Source: Opisthocomus hoazin
Lineage: Eukaryota; Chordata; Aves; Opisthocomiformes; Opisthocomidae
Assembly (NCBI RefSeq): GCF_030867145.1
Contig: NC_134431.1
Location: 9,935,089 to 9,999,088 of the forward strand
Reading direction: 5' to 3'
Length of the DNA stretch: 64,000 nucleotides
Shown here: positions 1 through 14,300 of the stretch, piece after piece
How the letters are laid out: every line of letters starts with the position of its first letter
How positions within the stretch are numbered: the stretch's first letter is position 1
Translations under genes and position numbers: made by a program
The notes under the pieces: generated by a model
The model's database searches: none
What the model was told of the DNA's origin: nothing
What the model saw: only the letters and a program-made list of their open reading frames with translations

Positions 1-3000
1 GTGAGAAAACATTGTCTGTATTTTTAATGTGGCTGTCTGGCTAATATTGACATGGAATTAGAAAACTCTCCCCAATTTTGGAGATCCATGATTTAAAACA
101 AACATTTACAAAGTTTGCTCAGCAGTACACTGCAGAAGATACAAATAAAGGACAAGTCCATATCCTAAACAACCTGTCTCAGCACTCCACTAACATGAAG
201 ACACCGTGGAGCAGTAGTCATGTCTTTGTAGAGCTGTAAGAATAACAGGGTAATACCAGAAGGCAGCCTAATCAGCTTGCTTGTTTGTTCATCTGCTCTC
301 TCTCTCTGTGCTATACACTCATCTCTTCTGACTGGGAACATCCATTACATGCATATGACTCCCCACAACACCTCCAGAGGTGGACACAGAGGGGCATTAA
401 GAACAGCGAAGTTGAACACCTCCAAGGAACAAATTTCAAGACTGCCCTCAGTTAACATCATTTTGTTGTCAGAAGAGTGACTTTTTAACAGTCTGTCACT
501 GCTAGGATGGTGACTCTTGGAAAGACACATGAGGCAGAAGTCACTCTTCTCCCAGTCCTACATACCAATTTTGCCAAATAATCAAGTCGTGGTCCACAAA
601 TGTCAATGATTTCTGGTGTCACAACTTCTTCGAGAGGCTTGTCTTATTAACATGTTGTCTGAAGATATACGTATTGCTTCTGTGTTGGAAGGTCATGGAA
701 ACAGAACTATCAAAAAGCTGCAATGCCAATGGAAGGCAACAGAACCACTGCCCTTCTGCTGCAGAAGAACTACAGGCTCTCTTTGACCAAGCACTTAACA
801 CACTGTTGAGGTTTCATATCCATTGAAACAGAGAAGTCAAATTGCCTCAACAAGTCTACACATCAAAGCATGTTATCTGTTCAGTTGCTGTCAACAGCAG
901 CTGGAAGTTGCCCGAAAGAGGCTTTGGGTCACTGTCCTACACGTTTTTTTGCAGTGTGGCACTAACACTCAAAAGCAGGTTTTTTTAAGTTCCCCTGACC
1001 CTGAATTTGTAGAAGGTGATGGTAAAACATCTCTGTTTTGCAACTCTTTTTTTCGCAATGCAACACTGTGATTTGAGAGCTCCAGACAAAAGCCATTTGC
1101 ATTGTTCCCCCTCACCCCCCTGTCATTATTTATTCAGTTTCCTCAAAGCCAGCTACTAATGGACTTAAATGTATGGAAAAAACATGAAGAGGCACGGTTC
1201 AGGCTTAGCATGGAAGAAGACAACACCATCCATGCTCCTCCTGCTAAATTGCTAGCATAATTTCTATTCTAGAAGAACAAGCAGCTGAATGTGTAAACTA
1301 ACAGTTATGGACCAACAAATGAACTACATGACAAATGATAAAGAGCAGTCTCAATTTGACTGAAGCATAGACTTCACCATAGTTCATTACACAGCTCTGC
1401 TGTACAGCTGTGAGATTTTTTTATTCTGCTCTCCAGAGACACAACTTTGTAAAACTGAAGCTGTCAGAGACCTCCTCAAGGTCTTCGGTGATAATTTGCA
1501 CGCTTAAGAAAAAATACTAAAGCACACTACACTCCAAAGATGATTTTTTTTTCAGTTTTGAGAACAAAGGAATGTAAGCACATAAAGAGATAACAGAGGG
1601 AGAGAAAAGGCAAAAAGGCAATACCGACTGTATGAGATTAAGTCTCCAAGAGAAACCAGAAAGGATAGCATGCAAGCTGTGAGTGGTCTTGGGTAGCTTG
1701 GACACACCCAGTCAGCACATGTACCATTAAATGTGGCTGGCACTCTGCTATGCATTCTGAGAAACCACATCCCCTATTATAGCTAGAGCTTCTGTCAAAT
1801 GTCTCTTGATACAAAGCTAGTAATTATTACTAATGGTATCATTAATTGTCATTTTACTACATATTGTAAAATAATGTTTTATTCTCATTAAGCTCAAAGA
1901 GCACAAAGTCTCTTGGAAACAATTATGACAAAATAACAATTAAGTCTAAGCAGCTTTTAGACACTGCCTGTGGGGCCGTGGCAAACAAAAGGATTCAATC
2001 TCACTGACTCAAAGCATTTAAGGAAGCACAACTTCGATACAGCAAAAATAACCAGGAGTCCCGAAAGGAGATCTCCTGAAAACAGCCGATCAGGCATATG
2101 CTCAGGCAGATAGTATCTTGCAAACAGATTTCAGAAGCAGACTTTAGAAAACAGCACCATCTGGATCAAATTTGCAACTCTATCCATAAATAAGGAGGGA
2201 CAGCTTAGGGCACTACTGCAAGCATATTTATAAAGTGTGGGACTATCAGGCTGAGAAGCAAGTGTGCTAAGGTGAAAATGCTGTCTACAAGAGTGAAAAA
2301 TGCAGCTGTACCACTAAGGAAGTGGTGTGAGGAAGCCACTTCACAGCAAAACAAAACTAGCCAGGACAAAGACGACTGGAAATGAGGCAGCTGGATGCCA
2401 AGAATATTCAAAAAAGGTGAAACCAGCAAGCTTCTGGAGCTAAACCGTAACTTATGAACAACGGGCAAAATCCTTTCACCTGCACAGCAAACCTCCATTC
2501 TACCATGGGGCTCCTCTGTGCAGAGATACTAGAGCCAGGCACGTAGGGAAAGCGGACGGGCAGTGTCTAGTTCCCCCTGGAGAACCTGGAAAGAGAATTT
2601 CAGTATACAATTGAAAATGGTCCAGTGATTTATACCTTTGAGAATCCAGGCAGACAAAACATGCTATTATTCTTTTGACCCAAATGACTATCCAGAAATG
2701 TCGGGGAGTTGCACACTGTCACAATTAGAAGGAGAAAATTCTTAATTAAGTTCAGTGATTTAGCGTATCTACAAAAACATGCAAAGAGGTGTAAAACAAC
2801 TATGTTCCTCACACAATGGAGGACATTAGTATTCTGACCAGGCACGTCACAAATTTATATTGTCTTTTGGATGTTAAGATAGTTTAAATCCAGCTGATTT
2901 TTTTCAGTTAAGAATGAAATAGAAAGGGAAGGGAGTTTTCTGAAATGTTCTGAATTGAAAATACATAAACCAGCTCCCTGAAACAGACTTTGGCTAATTT

Positions 3001-3984
3001 TATACACGATGAGACCTTCCAAACATGATATATGGATTGCCACAAAATCTTCAGGTCACTATATTTGCAGGACATATTTGAAAGTAGAAAGAAAAGAAAT
3101 TACCTGGCAAAAAGGGAGGATCTAGGCAATAATTTTACATGATTAATCTCCCCCAAATGTGAAACATCCACCCAGTATCACAGGATGTCCCCCATGGTAC
3201 CCCTTCGTACCACTGGTAGCAGCATTGTAAAACAGAGTTCCACATTCTGATTTTGGGTGCCTGTGTAGTTCCAAGATTGCTTTTGTTTCTACTTGGTTTA
3301 CTGTATTTTTTCAAAAAAAGAACCCACCCTTTCTATGTGTCTTCAGTGATTTGTTCTGTTTTTTAAATATGCTTGGCTTTTGAAAAGTTAGAGTAAAATA
3401 TTTATAGTGGCTTACAAAGCTAAGTCACATTTACTTTGCTAAAGACTGGAGTGATTTAGAATTTCACCACCCCTTCTACTCGGGTTACCTCTTTGCTGCT
3501 GGAAGTTACTGTGGCTGCTCTCAGCCAGTTTGTGTGAGCTACTCCTTTGCTTCAGCATAGCGTCAACCAGCTTAGTTCAGGACACCAAAGGAACACTTCA
3601 AGCTAAACTCCTGAGCTTTTTGCTCAGATATATTAAAGAGCCCTCACAAATTTCAATGAGACCAAAAGGATTAGGGTTATGAATATGTAAAGTGAGGTAA
3701 GAGGGGAATAATCAAATAGGAAAGCTGCCTAAAACCAATTAAAAAAGCCTTTGACTTCTTCCACTCCACTGTTTAAAATCAAAGAATGAAGGAAATCAGG
3801 AGTATAAGAGACCAGAATGTTGCCCTGTACACCAAGGCAGGCACACAGTATCTTTTACACTTCTTTCAGCAGTCAGTCTCATTCATTCTCAGCAAGAATT
3901 AGCTTCAGACACTTCACAACATTTCGTTTATCTATTCTACTGCTTCATTATCCTGACTTTTTGAAAGCATCTCCTAATTTTCTC

Positions 3985-4170
3985 AGTTGCCGCAATTAAA
4001 ACCCATTACTTCTTGTCCTATCAACTATGGACACAGAGAAGAGTTTACTCCCTTCATCTCAACAATAAAGGTTTTTTATATACTTAGAAAACTATTACCG
4101 TGTCTTCTTAGACTCCCCTTTTCAGTCTGAGCAGAACATTCCTGTTGTTCTTTTCTGGACACCAACAACT
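3985..4170 (-). mobile_element. Degenerate CR1/L3-type LINE 3' fragment
   Basis: The plus-strand text contains the diagnostic order of an antisense CR1 3' region: 'cccattacttcttgtccta', then a stretch matching 'gtctcccc...cttctccaggctgaacag' in decayed form (tagactccccttttcagt, ctgagcagaaca), then 'gttcttttctggacacc'. The sense strand of the element is therefore minus. It is heavily diverged and lacks the typical 3' tail, which fits an old insertion. The edges are approximate. Confidence 0.6.
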
Positions 4171-7100
4171 TGCAAAGCTTATAAAAAAACTAGACATTGT
4201 CCTGTTAAGCAAAGAACTTTAATAAAATGAATAATTTAAGAATTCTTTCAATTTTAGCTGTACAGGTGTAAGAATGTATTACTTGTGTCTGATTTTTAAC
4301 AGTATCAGATTAATTCAAAGGAGCTTTCCAGAATTTAGTCATTCTTGCTTTATAGCCAATTAATCTTTTTCCTATGTCTGCACTATCTCCCATAATCATT
4401 ATATGCAATGAGAGGGAAGGCTATGTCTGTCACGAATACAGATAAACAAAAATCAGACTATGGTATTCAGCTGTTTATTCAGTGAACACTATGATCACCA
4501 TGCTCACTTTCTAAGGAGCAGAGCCAAGGCTGCATACGCCGACTAGCATGACATCCAAGCTGTACTTTCTAGGTGGCAAATCCAGACAGGGAAACATGGA
4601 TTGGCTCCCTGCTCTTGTATACAAACACTTCGAATCTGCACACAGGAAAGGGTATGAAGTAGTAAGTCAGACAAATGGCATTTCAGTTTCTTCTCATGCT
4701 AAGAGAAGTTTCTTCAGTTGCTTTTCAAGGGAAAAGTAGATCCCAGTTTCTGAGTCATCTTCCGACTGAATTTTTTTTAGCCTTTTTCTTCTCTTTTCAA
4801 AAATCTTTTAGTTGAATTCTCTTCCAGGGGCATGCCTATACCTTACTGTGCCTACTGTCAGCTCTGCTGTGAGCTCATCTGCTCTCCAACAAAGCAAGCT
4901 ATCACCCAGAATGAAGAGAAATGCTTTCTTGTTGCTCCCTCATACCCAGCTGTTGCAGCATTCATGTTATTCTGTTCGAGTTATTTCTGCCCCTGAAGAA
5001 CTGTAGGCCTCAGTTTCCTCCACTCATTTCTAAATTCCATTTTTTCCTCTTAAAATTCAGAGCAGCATGGACTGAAGTTTCGACTGTGTCCCCACCACTG
5101 AAGTGAATCTATACCTCCCCGAGATTGTATTTAATGAAAGATTTACATAGTAGTGTATGAAAAAATACCAAATTTTTTGTTACTATTTTATTTTGTTGAC
5201 AAAACAGCCAATGCAACTGGAGAATTCAAGACCTGGAAAGAGATACGAGCTGCTGAGGAGGAGCAGCATCATCTAATATTTAGCACCACACTCTTTACAC
5301 ATGAATACCCTCCATAACTCACTCCAGACTCTGCCAAGATTTCCAGCTCATGCATGCCTTAGCAGTTGGTACCACACATCAATACGTTAAGAATTTGGAG
5401 TTATGACTGCTATGTAAACTCATCAAGACTCCACTCGAATCAGTAGTAGCCAAGAAATCATTACCAAGAAACAAGAATCCCATAATTCTGCTGTAGTCTA
5501 GAAGGCACATCCCATTCATAAATGGGCAAAGTATGTATGTGGTGTGGGAGGATCTATCCTGGCATAAGTCTTAGAAACTAAAAACAAACACATTGAAAGC
5601 GGGAAACTGCTCCAAACTAGCAGCAATTTACTGCCAAATGAGACATTTAGGTAGGATGGTGGCAGTGTTCTAGCCAGGCCTCATGTTTTACTCCTCCCAG
5701 AGACAAGCAGGGTGCAGTACCTTCCAGCTGCAGAGCGTGTGGACCCCAGCCCCTGTGCAGGCAGGGACTTGAACACAACACGTCTTTTTGTGCAGGTACA
5801 AACCTAACTGAATCCCTTCCCTCTTCTGTTGTGTATTCACCACTTACTGCACAGAAAACCAGTTTTAGAGGTGTTTTAGAAATATTACCACTCCTGCTTT
5901 TGTAATACTGCCTGAAAAAATAAGTTTTTACATATATACTCAGACTATAAATTCATCTGAATCTGAAATATGTAAAAGATTATTTTTCTGTTCTCTCAAC
6001 ATCTTCTTCACATCTTTGGTTACATACTTCCTTTATAAGCAAAATAACTGAGAACCTTTACATGAAGGAAAAAAAGATATTTTATTTCTCAGCAGTTCAC
6101 ACTTCTGTTTATCATCTTGAAGGTTAAGATAAATACTAGAGTGACTTTGAAAATAGTTATTTTATACTATAATCACTATAAGGGCAGCTCCAATTAAAGC
6201 TGGCAAACAAACAGTAAGGGCAGATGAATCCAGGAAAAAGCAGGGTTTTGTGCAAGTAATACCAAAAAAACCCAAAACACCTGCACCATAGCTCTGAAGA
6301 TTAATGCTGAAACTTATTAAATTCTCCCATAATCCTTAATCGGGACACTTATAGAAACACTTTCCTGAAGTTCTGGACCCATGAAACCTTCCTAGTTGAT
6401 GGTAGCTGAGATTAAAAACTTTTCTTTCTTTCTGCCGTATATTAAACCTCCCCTGCCCCGACCCATATCTCTAAAAGAACAGATAGAACACGTAGAAAAC
6501 TGGCGTTTCATGTTTACTCTCCATTTCTCTCCTGAAATATGTTCTGCCCGAAACCAAAGAGAACTTCCTCATTGCATATGAAATTCTGGTATGTACAACA
6601 TGCACACCTCACGTAGATCTCATTTCAGTGATGATTAAAGAAAATGGGGAGAGAGAACTTGCTATAGGATTTCATTCCACGTCAGAACTTCACATTTGAA
6701 ACTAATCCAAAATTGATAAACATCTTTTTCTCTTCCTTCTCCCTCACTCCTACAAACAGGATAACTCTCCAACAAGGACAAAGTGTGATAAAAGGACGGG
6801 CACAAACAGAAACTCCATTTTCAGAAGAGCGCTGTTAAGGAGATCTACATATCATGGAGCATCAAACCTTTTTCTTCCAATTACTCCAAAGCAGATCACC
6901 CCTTTGGAGAGGCATTCCAGAAATCTGACAGCATCGCAGAGCCTCATATGAAGAGGTAAGTGCGGGAAATAATGCTGGGTGTCTGTAACTGGTGGGACGC
7001 GCCTGGTGGATGCCATTGTGCATCCTATCCAAAAGCTTCTAAAGGCAGCAGAGTTGCCCAGAGAAACAGGGAATTTTGACAACTGAATATCATGCTACTG

Positions 7101-10100
7101 AGACACACAACATACAGGGACATTAACTAGTTCATGTCACTGCCTGGTGTTTAGAGTGCTTGGAAGAAAGACTTTTTTCTCTTTAAGAAAATATTTACAT
7201 AATGAAAGTGACAACAAATTATTTATTTAGCTAAATTCCGCTTAAATGCACATTAGAATAGACAGGTAATACACCTCTAAATAATAAGCTTTGCCATGAA
7301 AAGATCGTGAGATTTCTGTCACTAGTGCCACAGCTGGTGTATCATTAGTCAGAAAAAATTACACTCAAGCCCAAATTACTCCGCATGTACAAAAAAAACC
7401 CCACAACCCCAGGAAAATTGTTTTTATTTCATCTGAAAGTCTCAACCCTTCTCACCAATTCCACCAGCTCAGCTGAAACTTGCTTACACAGCAAATACAA
7501 GAAAGTAACATAAGCCTAGAAAACAGAAGCAAACTAAGACAGCTCGTTTCTCTTCCTCCTTTGAAGTTGTCACTCAAACGGCATCTGTATTTAACATTTC
7601 TTGATTCCAAAAAGCAAGCTCTAGTCTTATCGTGGAAGTTCATTGCAGGTGATTTAGGTGACCAGCAAGGGGTTGAAAGAGCCATCAGAGCTCAGTCTAG
7701 ATGCAAGCAATCATACAGCAAGCCCATGCCTGAGCTCTTCTACCCTCACAGCTACTGCCCTCATACACTCCAAATAAAACCAATATCCACAGTGTACTGT
7801 CAGCCAGTCCAAGTATCCAGCACCAACACAAGACCTCCAACAAAGGAGCTCTGGCAAACACGGTGTTTGAAAGCCCCCAGGTATCTTCCCCACCACTTCT
7901 CTAGTGTTTACTGTGTCTAAAGTATAGGTTGCAAAACAGGCAAAAGCCTAATTCTCAGCCACTCCAGTTGCCATCCTACAGATAACTATAAACTGCTAAT
8001 TAGCATGCACTTGGGCTAAGGAGTGAGACTCTCATTTGCAAACTGATTTAAATGAGATGGCTGAAGCAATTCCTGTCCTCTACTGTCTGTTCCTCACTCT
8101 CCTGAAGGTTACATCTCTGTCTCAGACACGGCTGCACAGAATGTGCATCTGTTCCTTAAGCAGTGCCCTCTACAACTCAACATTTAAGCATTTAAACAAA
8201 CAACTGCAGCCTTTCGTCTGCATTTATACATTAAGCTGTAAAGTATAGTAGCTGAGGATACAAATCCCAGATATTCACTCTTATCATGGGACTTCTACGA
8301 ATGTGGCAGGGCAAAGAGGCACAGTGACAACTGTCATGGTTACCCCACTTAAGCATGCTTACAAACATAAATCAAAGCCCTAAGCAGTGAATCGGAGTGA
8401 AATTGGTAGGAATATCTTCTGGTTTGGTCTATTTGAAGATAATGATGTGAAATAGGGATTCCAGGATAATGGCATAGCACATACACTGGCATTTCCAATT
8501 GTTTGCAATGGCCAGGAAATACCGAAATTATAATCCCAAAGTCTCCACAATTTTCATGTTGTGTTCTGCTATGCACTAACCAGTCCCAGTGGACCTTCGC
8601 ACGTCCATCTGCTTTGAACCATGCAACAGTGTCATTTCCCTTCTCCAGCAGTAGGTATATGGAAGCTGAAAACATGATGTTCTCTCCTCCTCTTCCCCTT
8701 GGACAAAGGTACCTCTATCCTACCTCAAACTGATGGAGTGAAGCAGAATACAAATATATGTGGGGTCAACCAAGGATGTGTGATGTGGGAAACAAGACAC
8801 CACATGAAGTTGTACTGGTGCAGCGATGCTGAACTCAGTGAAGTGGGGAAAAACAGTCTAACACCAACCATCTTGTGCTGCAGACTCCATCATATCAGGT
8901 GTCTCAAGCATACGTCTTGACTTTCTAGAAAGATCACATAAGCTGGGGTGAGAGAAAAGTAGAGTAATGTTCGTATGAGGGCATTACTCCACCTCTCCCC
9001 TAACCACACTCCCTCAAGATCTCACTGATCTCTTATTCAGAAGGTTCAATAGTATCACGATTCGCAGGGATATGTTATGCTACTGTTCTTATTTTTGGTA
9101 CTGTGTTAGTTTGAACAAGGCAAAAGCAGCCTCTGACAGAGTCAGAACTGGTGAACAAGAGTCTTTTTATATGAAAATAAGCAGAATAAGAACAACACCT
9201 AACAAGAGTGTTCACTTAAGATATATCTTCAAAACTCATGAAAAAGAGGCACCTAAAGCCTTGGAAGATCAGAAGTGTGCAGAGAAGTGCAAAACATACC
9301 AAAAATAAACCCTCTTGTCCCAAAGGATGGGTTTGTGTGGTGAATTTCAGGATTCAACTACTTCTTTTATTTGCCTTCAAACTAAGTCTGAACCTTGGAG
9401 CTAAAAAATTACAGAGGAGGAATCTTCCTTTCTGTGGCATCTCTGAAGTTCCAGCTCCTCACCAAAAAAATCAAGAAGCGCAGGGAAGCCACACAAGTGA
9501 AATGTCCTATATACTGACTTTTGTAACTAAAGTTTTTCCAAATCTCCCCTTGGATTCAGTCTGGCTTTAGACAGTTCTGCTTTGCTGGAACAGACTGGCT
9601 TTTCCTAGTGAACACAGGGGCAGCACCAGCAGTACATTCAAATCACTGACATTTTCGCTTCACTTGTCTTTTACACTCTTTGTGCTCAATATGTGCTTGA
9701 TTGCAGAACTCAGGCTTGCACTTACTGCTTTAAAAAGTACTTCTGCACATACACAAGCAGACCAGGCAAGTGTGAAACAACCAGATTCCTGTTTGCACTT
9801 GCACTTGCTGAGATTCTAGCATAAGCACAACTGTTCAGACAACTGCCACTGAGTAATTCTGAGACATAACATAGCTTCTTTATTTACATTTTTATTACTC
9901 ACTGAGAGCAATGGGAAGATGTTGACTGGCAATTCCTAAAGAGCCCAGACTTACATTCTACACTGTATGTTCACACAGGACTACACCAGGAAAACTCTCC
10001 TAGCAGTTTCTTGCACCCAGCAGAGGTACTCTCAGAACAGAAAATTGTTAATGCCTCCCATCCTCATTGACTCTTAGTCTGTGCACACAGATTTTCAATA

Positions 10101-10324
10101 CTGCTTCTGATTATGCCCAACAGTCCCCCTGGAACTAAGTTAAGACCACCAATTCATCAGTCACTAGCTGCCAAGGATGTGTCAGCTGGTTCCCAGAAGA
10201 CTGAACTAAATATTTTGTTGCATTTTTTCCACAGAAAAAAGATGTATAGCTTGTGTGACATCTTTTGCACTGCTTTTTCTCCTAAAAAGAGGCAAGGAAT
10301 GAAGACAAGATACTTAGCTTCAGT

Positions 10325-10460
10325 TGTTGGCTCTGTTAGTTACTTCCTGTGAAACCTCTGGACAAGTCATTTTGCCTTTCTGTGCCTCAGTTTCTCCATC
10401 TGCTAAATAATGGGTTTCTATTTTGAGAATACAGCCAAAAAAGTGCTGCATAAACACAGA
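10325..10460 (+). mobile_element. MIR-like (CORE-SINE) relic
   Basis: The sequence carries the MIR core order: ggctctgttagttacttcc, tgtgaaacctctggacaagtc, then 'ctgtgcctcagtttctcc' and 'atctgctaaataatggg'. These correspond to the MIR segments for 'tgtgaccttgggcaagtc', 'ctgtgcctcagtttcctc' and 'atctgtaaaatgggg'. MIR is an ancient amniote SINE and copies in birds are strongly decayed, as here. The downstream end is uncertain. Confidence 0.72.
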
Positions 10461-11332
10461 CTAATATCTTTATTCTCAACACACTTCAAAGCAAAATTTG
10501 CTTTTTCACTAAGTAAAATAGCCTGAGATTTTTCTTTCCACTAGGTTAAGCTGTTTTTTGATACCATGCTGCCCCAGCAGCTCACCCAGAACCACATTAA
10601 AAGAGAACTGATGTCATGCAGCCTTGCCTCCAAACACGCACCACCTGGACACAGCAACTGCTGCCACTGCAATTTAATTCTTGCTTGCTGATTGCAAATT
10701 TCAGTTCCTCTGGTTGTGTGCTGTAAAAATTTTGATTCATACTTTACTTTCCAAATATTGTGGCTTTTCTTGTGCAACTGCTTAAGAAAGATGCATTGGC
10801 CTCTATTGTGCAAAAGAATCTCTTATGACACACGCATATATACTGCATACACAGTATAACAGACAAAACCAATCAAGAGGCTGGCTGTTCTTTCTAGCTT
10901 TATTTTATGTCAAGATGCATATTAAGCTGTTTTTAAATGGGTAAGGAAACAGAGGTCAGAGTGAAATTCCCAGATGTACCTTGCTGTTCATGATATTCAT
11001 ATTCTACACACAGAAAATGCTGATACTGCAAGGTGATAGGCACCTGCCAGAAAAGACTGAGCTCTCCCAGCTCCTCCTGGCTTCAGCACTCTGCAGGATA
11101 AAGTCCATAGAAATAGCAGGATCTTAAAAGGTGCTCTACCAGACATAATGCAAAACAGAATATCATCCTAAGTAATCTTTCTTTTTTCCTTTTCCTCTGC
11201 TACTCAGTGTAGCACCCTTCACCAACAAATCCATCCATAAAGCAAAGTTTCATCAGCTTGATCTGTTCACCTTGTCAGAATCAAGATGCAGCTGAGTACA
11301 TTAAATATTTCAAGAAAGAGGCTTAACAGTCC

Positions 11333-11349
11333 AAAAAAAAAAAAAAAAA
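11333..11349. repeat. A17 homopolymer
   Basis: An uninterrupted run of 17 A residues in PREX1 intron 1, followed by 'gaggaaaacac'. No recognisable retrotransposon body lies immediately upstream, so a SINE/LINE tail cannot be claimed. Confidence 0.9.
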
Positions 11350-14300
11350 GAGGAAAACACATTTCTTCAGGGAATGTTTTGCTCACTGAGTAAGGAGTAA
11401 GAAAGCTTTGCCCCATTTGGCAAACTCAAACCCAACCAACAATGAAAACCAAAGTAATAAAAACTGTGCATAATTTTTAATTTACAGTAACAGGAACTGC
11501 CCACAGCTGATTTTTTCAGAGAACCATCATAGTTAGTGAACAGTGAAAGACTATGTAATGATGTGATACGTTTGCAATGACCTGTTCTAATTACAGACGT
11601 ACTGATCTGTCCTTTTTTTACTTCTTCCATTCATCTAGAACCAATACTCTTTCTAACTGTATTTAGTTCAAAAGCCTTGAGTATACCTTAGATTTATTGG
11701 TCCATTTTTGTTTCTAAATGATTTTTGCTTTTGTTTCCTAACTTGTATTTGCCAGAGTAACTGCACTTAGAACTTGTAAGTGCTAAATAGAGGAGCAATG
11801 CACAGAAGAGGAAAAAAATATGTGCAGTAAGATTATCTGTCCTTGTGCAACAGCTTTGTAATCCACTGCAAGGAAAGGCAATTGTAAACCAAGAATGTGG
11901 GTGCAGTGTGAAGGCCAGAGGACATAATGCAGCAGAATTCTAGAGATTCAGTGGTGGTAAAGCTGGAGGTCTGACTCAGTAAAACGCCCAGCAAAACAGA
12001 TACTGCAACACTAAATGCACTGGATTTTGTGTACCCTGTATCATTTAATGACTAAATTAAAAACTCCAGTCGCACTTTTGTCTTGTATAAATAACTTAAT
12101 TCGTAAATCTCACTTTTCAGCTATACCTCCCAAAAACATAATCTTTGGTCCACATAGCCTGAAAGTCATTATTTATTTACTGACAAGTTTTCAGAACATG
12201 TTCTCCTTACATGGCAGCAAAACACTTTTGCCAATACAAAGAAGGACACATGTATTTGCAACAAGGATAGTTTCACATGTAAAGTTTTAAGAGCCGACAA
12301 AGGAGCCAAATTCTGGGAAAAGCATCTTCTCAATATCCATCTCCTCTTTTCCTGTTGAGGTATCGTGCCTCTGACAACTGAACGCTCATAGCAAACACAC
12401 TTCTGTGACTCTCTTTGGAACTTATCTCCTGCTGTTCTTCCCTTATTCTGTGCCTTGTCAACACCCTCTCCTCACTAACAGCTGCTTCCCATCTGAGCTG
12501 ATTTCTGAGCACAGCGTCAGTAACACAACAGAGACAGAACCACCAGCACCCAGAGGGATATGAGCTAAAAATTATATGCAAGTGTCCAGTGATTATTATT
12601 TGAAGCCTTTGATTTTCCACAATAAAAAGGGAAGTAAATAAAACAGAAATGAGCAAGCGGCACTTCATGTGAAGGACTGACAGGCTTTCAGTCTACTGTA
12701 TCTCAGCTCACAACTGTTAGTAATGACACTTAGAATTAGGTAATCAACACCTAGTTCCCTTTCACACTTTCCTAAAGTAGTCCCCATTCATTCAAATTGT
12801 ATTTCCTTTCTGTCTCCTTCTCCACAGATCAAGAAAATAGAAGACCTAAAGTAACAATAACAACAGACTCAGTAATGACAAATATCTCAGAAAGGCAAAA
12901 CATATTTCCAACACTTCTGGCCTGGCACCTAGAACTTTCACATAACAACAAGGCATCAGAAATAAACCCATCTGCATTAATCACCAACACAGAAAAGCTA
13001 GCACTAAGTCTGGGTGTGAGTTCTGCCACTGACACTGATCACTGTTCTACCAGAGTCCTGTTTTAGCTTGATGTGCCACAGCCTGGGGTGGGACCTCACG
13101 CTATGTCTACAGCAGTAAGCTAACAGTGCCAAGACATGGGCCTGATCCTTGAAATTCTGTTAAGAAGCTGTCAGAATATTTTCTGACATCCTTTGGCCCA
13201 GGCCTGCGAGCACTCTCCCAAACAATTCTCAGGCATAGTGCCAGAGTTAGGGTGGGCCAAGGACCATTCCCAACAGGCAGTCTGAATGCAGCCATCCTAC
13301 TTTGAGATGAAGAGAGTTCAGTGGTACAAGACAAGATCATATCGTGCCAGTTGGCCATAGGACCAACAAATAAAGCCTAGCACTGTTTTGTTTACTACAT
13401 TTGTACCTCAAGTCTCTTGCTTAACAATACAGGGCATTAACCACTGATCAGATCTAACAAGACAGATAAACTTCTTCCTCCATGCCTTCTTTTCTGTGAC
13501 CTACATATTAAAGAGCGCACAGCCCACTCATACATACCTACACTAGGCTTGTCCATTGTTCCTACAACAGCCTAGATTCTGTTTAAGAATCAGGTTTCAG
13601 AGTCCAAAACATTTTACCAGGTCAAAAGTTTTACAACCTTCTGTTATTGCCCCTTCAAACAAAATGTAAGAGGCTTCTTTAGCCACCTAGTGAGTTTAAC
13701 AGCAAACAGCTCCCTGTAAGGTAATGAATTCAAAGCAGTTAGATTAGACAGAAAGTCCCATGGGACTAGAGACTTCACTGTGCAGCTAAAACCCGCCCAC
13801 CCAGCTGAGATAAGAACTCACTAAAATGCAAATTCTTATCAGGAATCTGTCCCCAGTGCAGGACCCTCCACCAGTGACACACCACACTTGAATACCAGGG
13901 AACTCCTCTCATTGTCAGTTTCCTCAGCCTCTGAAATGATCTCCAAATGCAACCTTTTCTGTTTTCCTCTCTTTCCTGACATGTATTTACCTCGTGCATC
14001 CCATGGTGGGTTGTTCCAAGCTACTCAAAGCACACTAGGATGCCAGAATATGAGCATGCAAAAGTTTCAAGACAAAAGTGTTATCACTGAAGTGATTTAC
14101 TGTAGATAAGAAAAATGTGTAAGAAGACATAGATGATGATGTTAAGCTTTTTTAAATCTAAGCCCATTCTATTGTGTACAGAGGTAGTTAACATCTGACA
14201 GCCATCCAGTAAAATTAGTCTCATAGGTTCAAAGCTGTTTCTTAATAAATTGCTCAGACACAAAGACAAGCATCACTCCTTGATGGCAACCTCAGCAGTC

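Noticed and set aside
12995..13045. Third MIR copy (gtctgggtgtgagttctgcc, actgacactgatcactg)
   Set aside because: The match is confined to about 40 bp and the downstream MIR core is absent.
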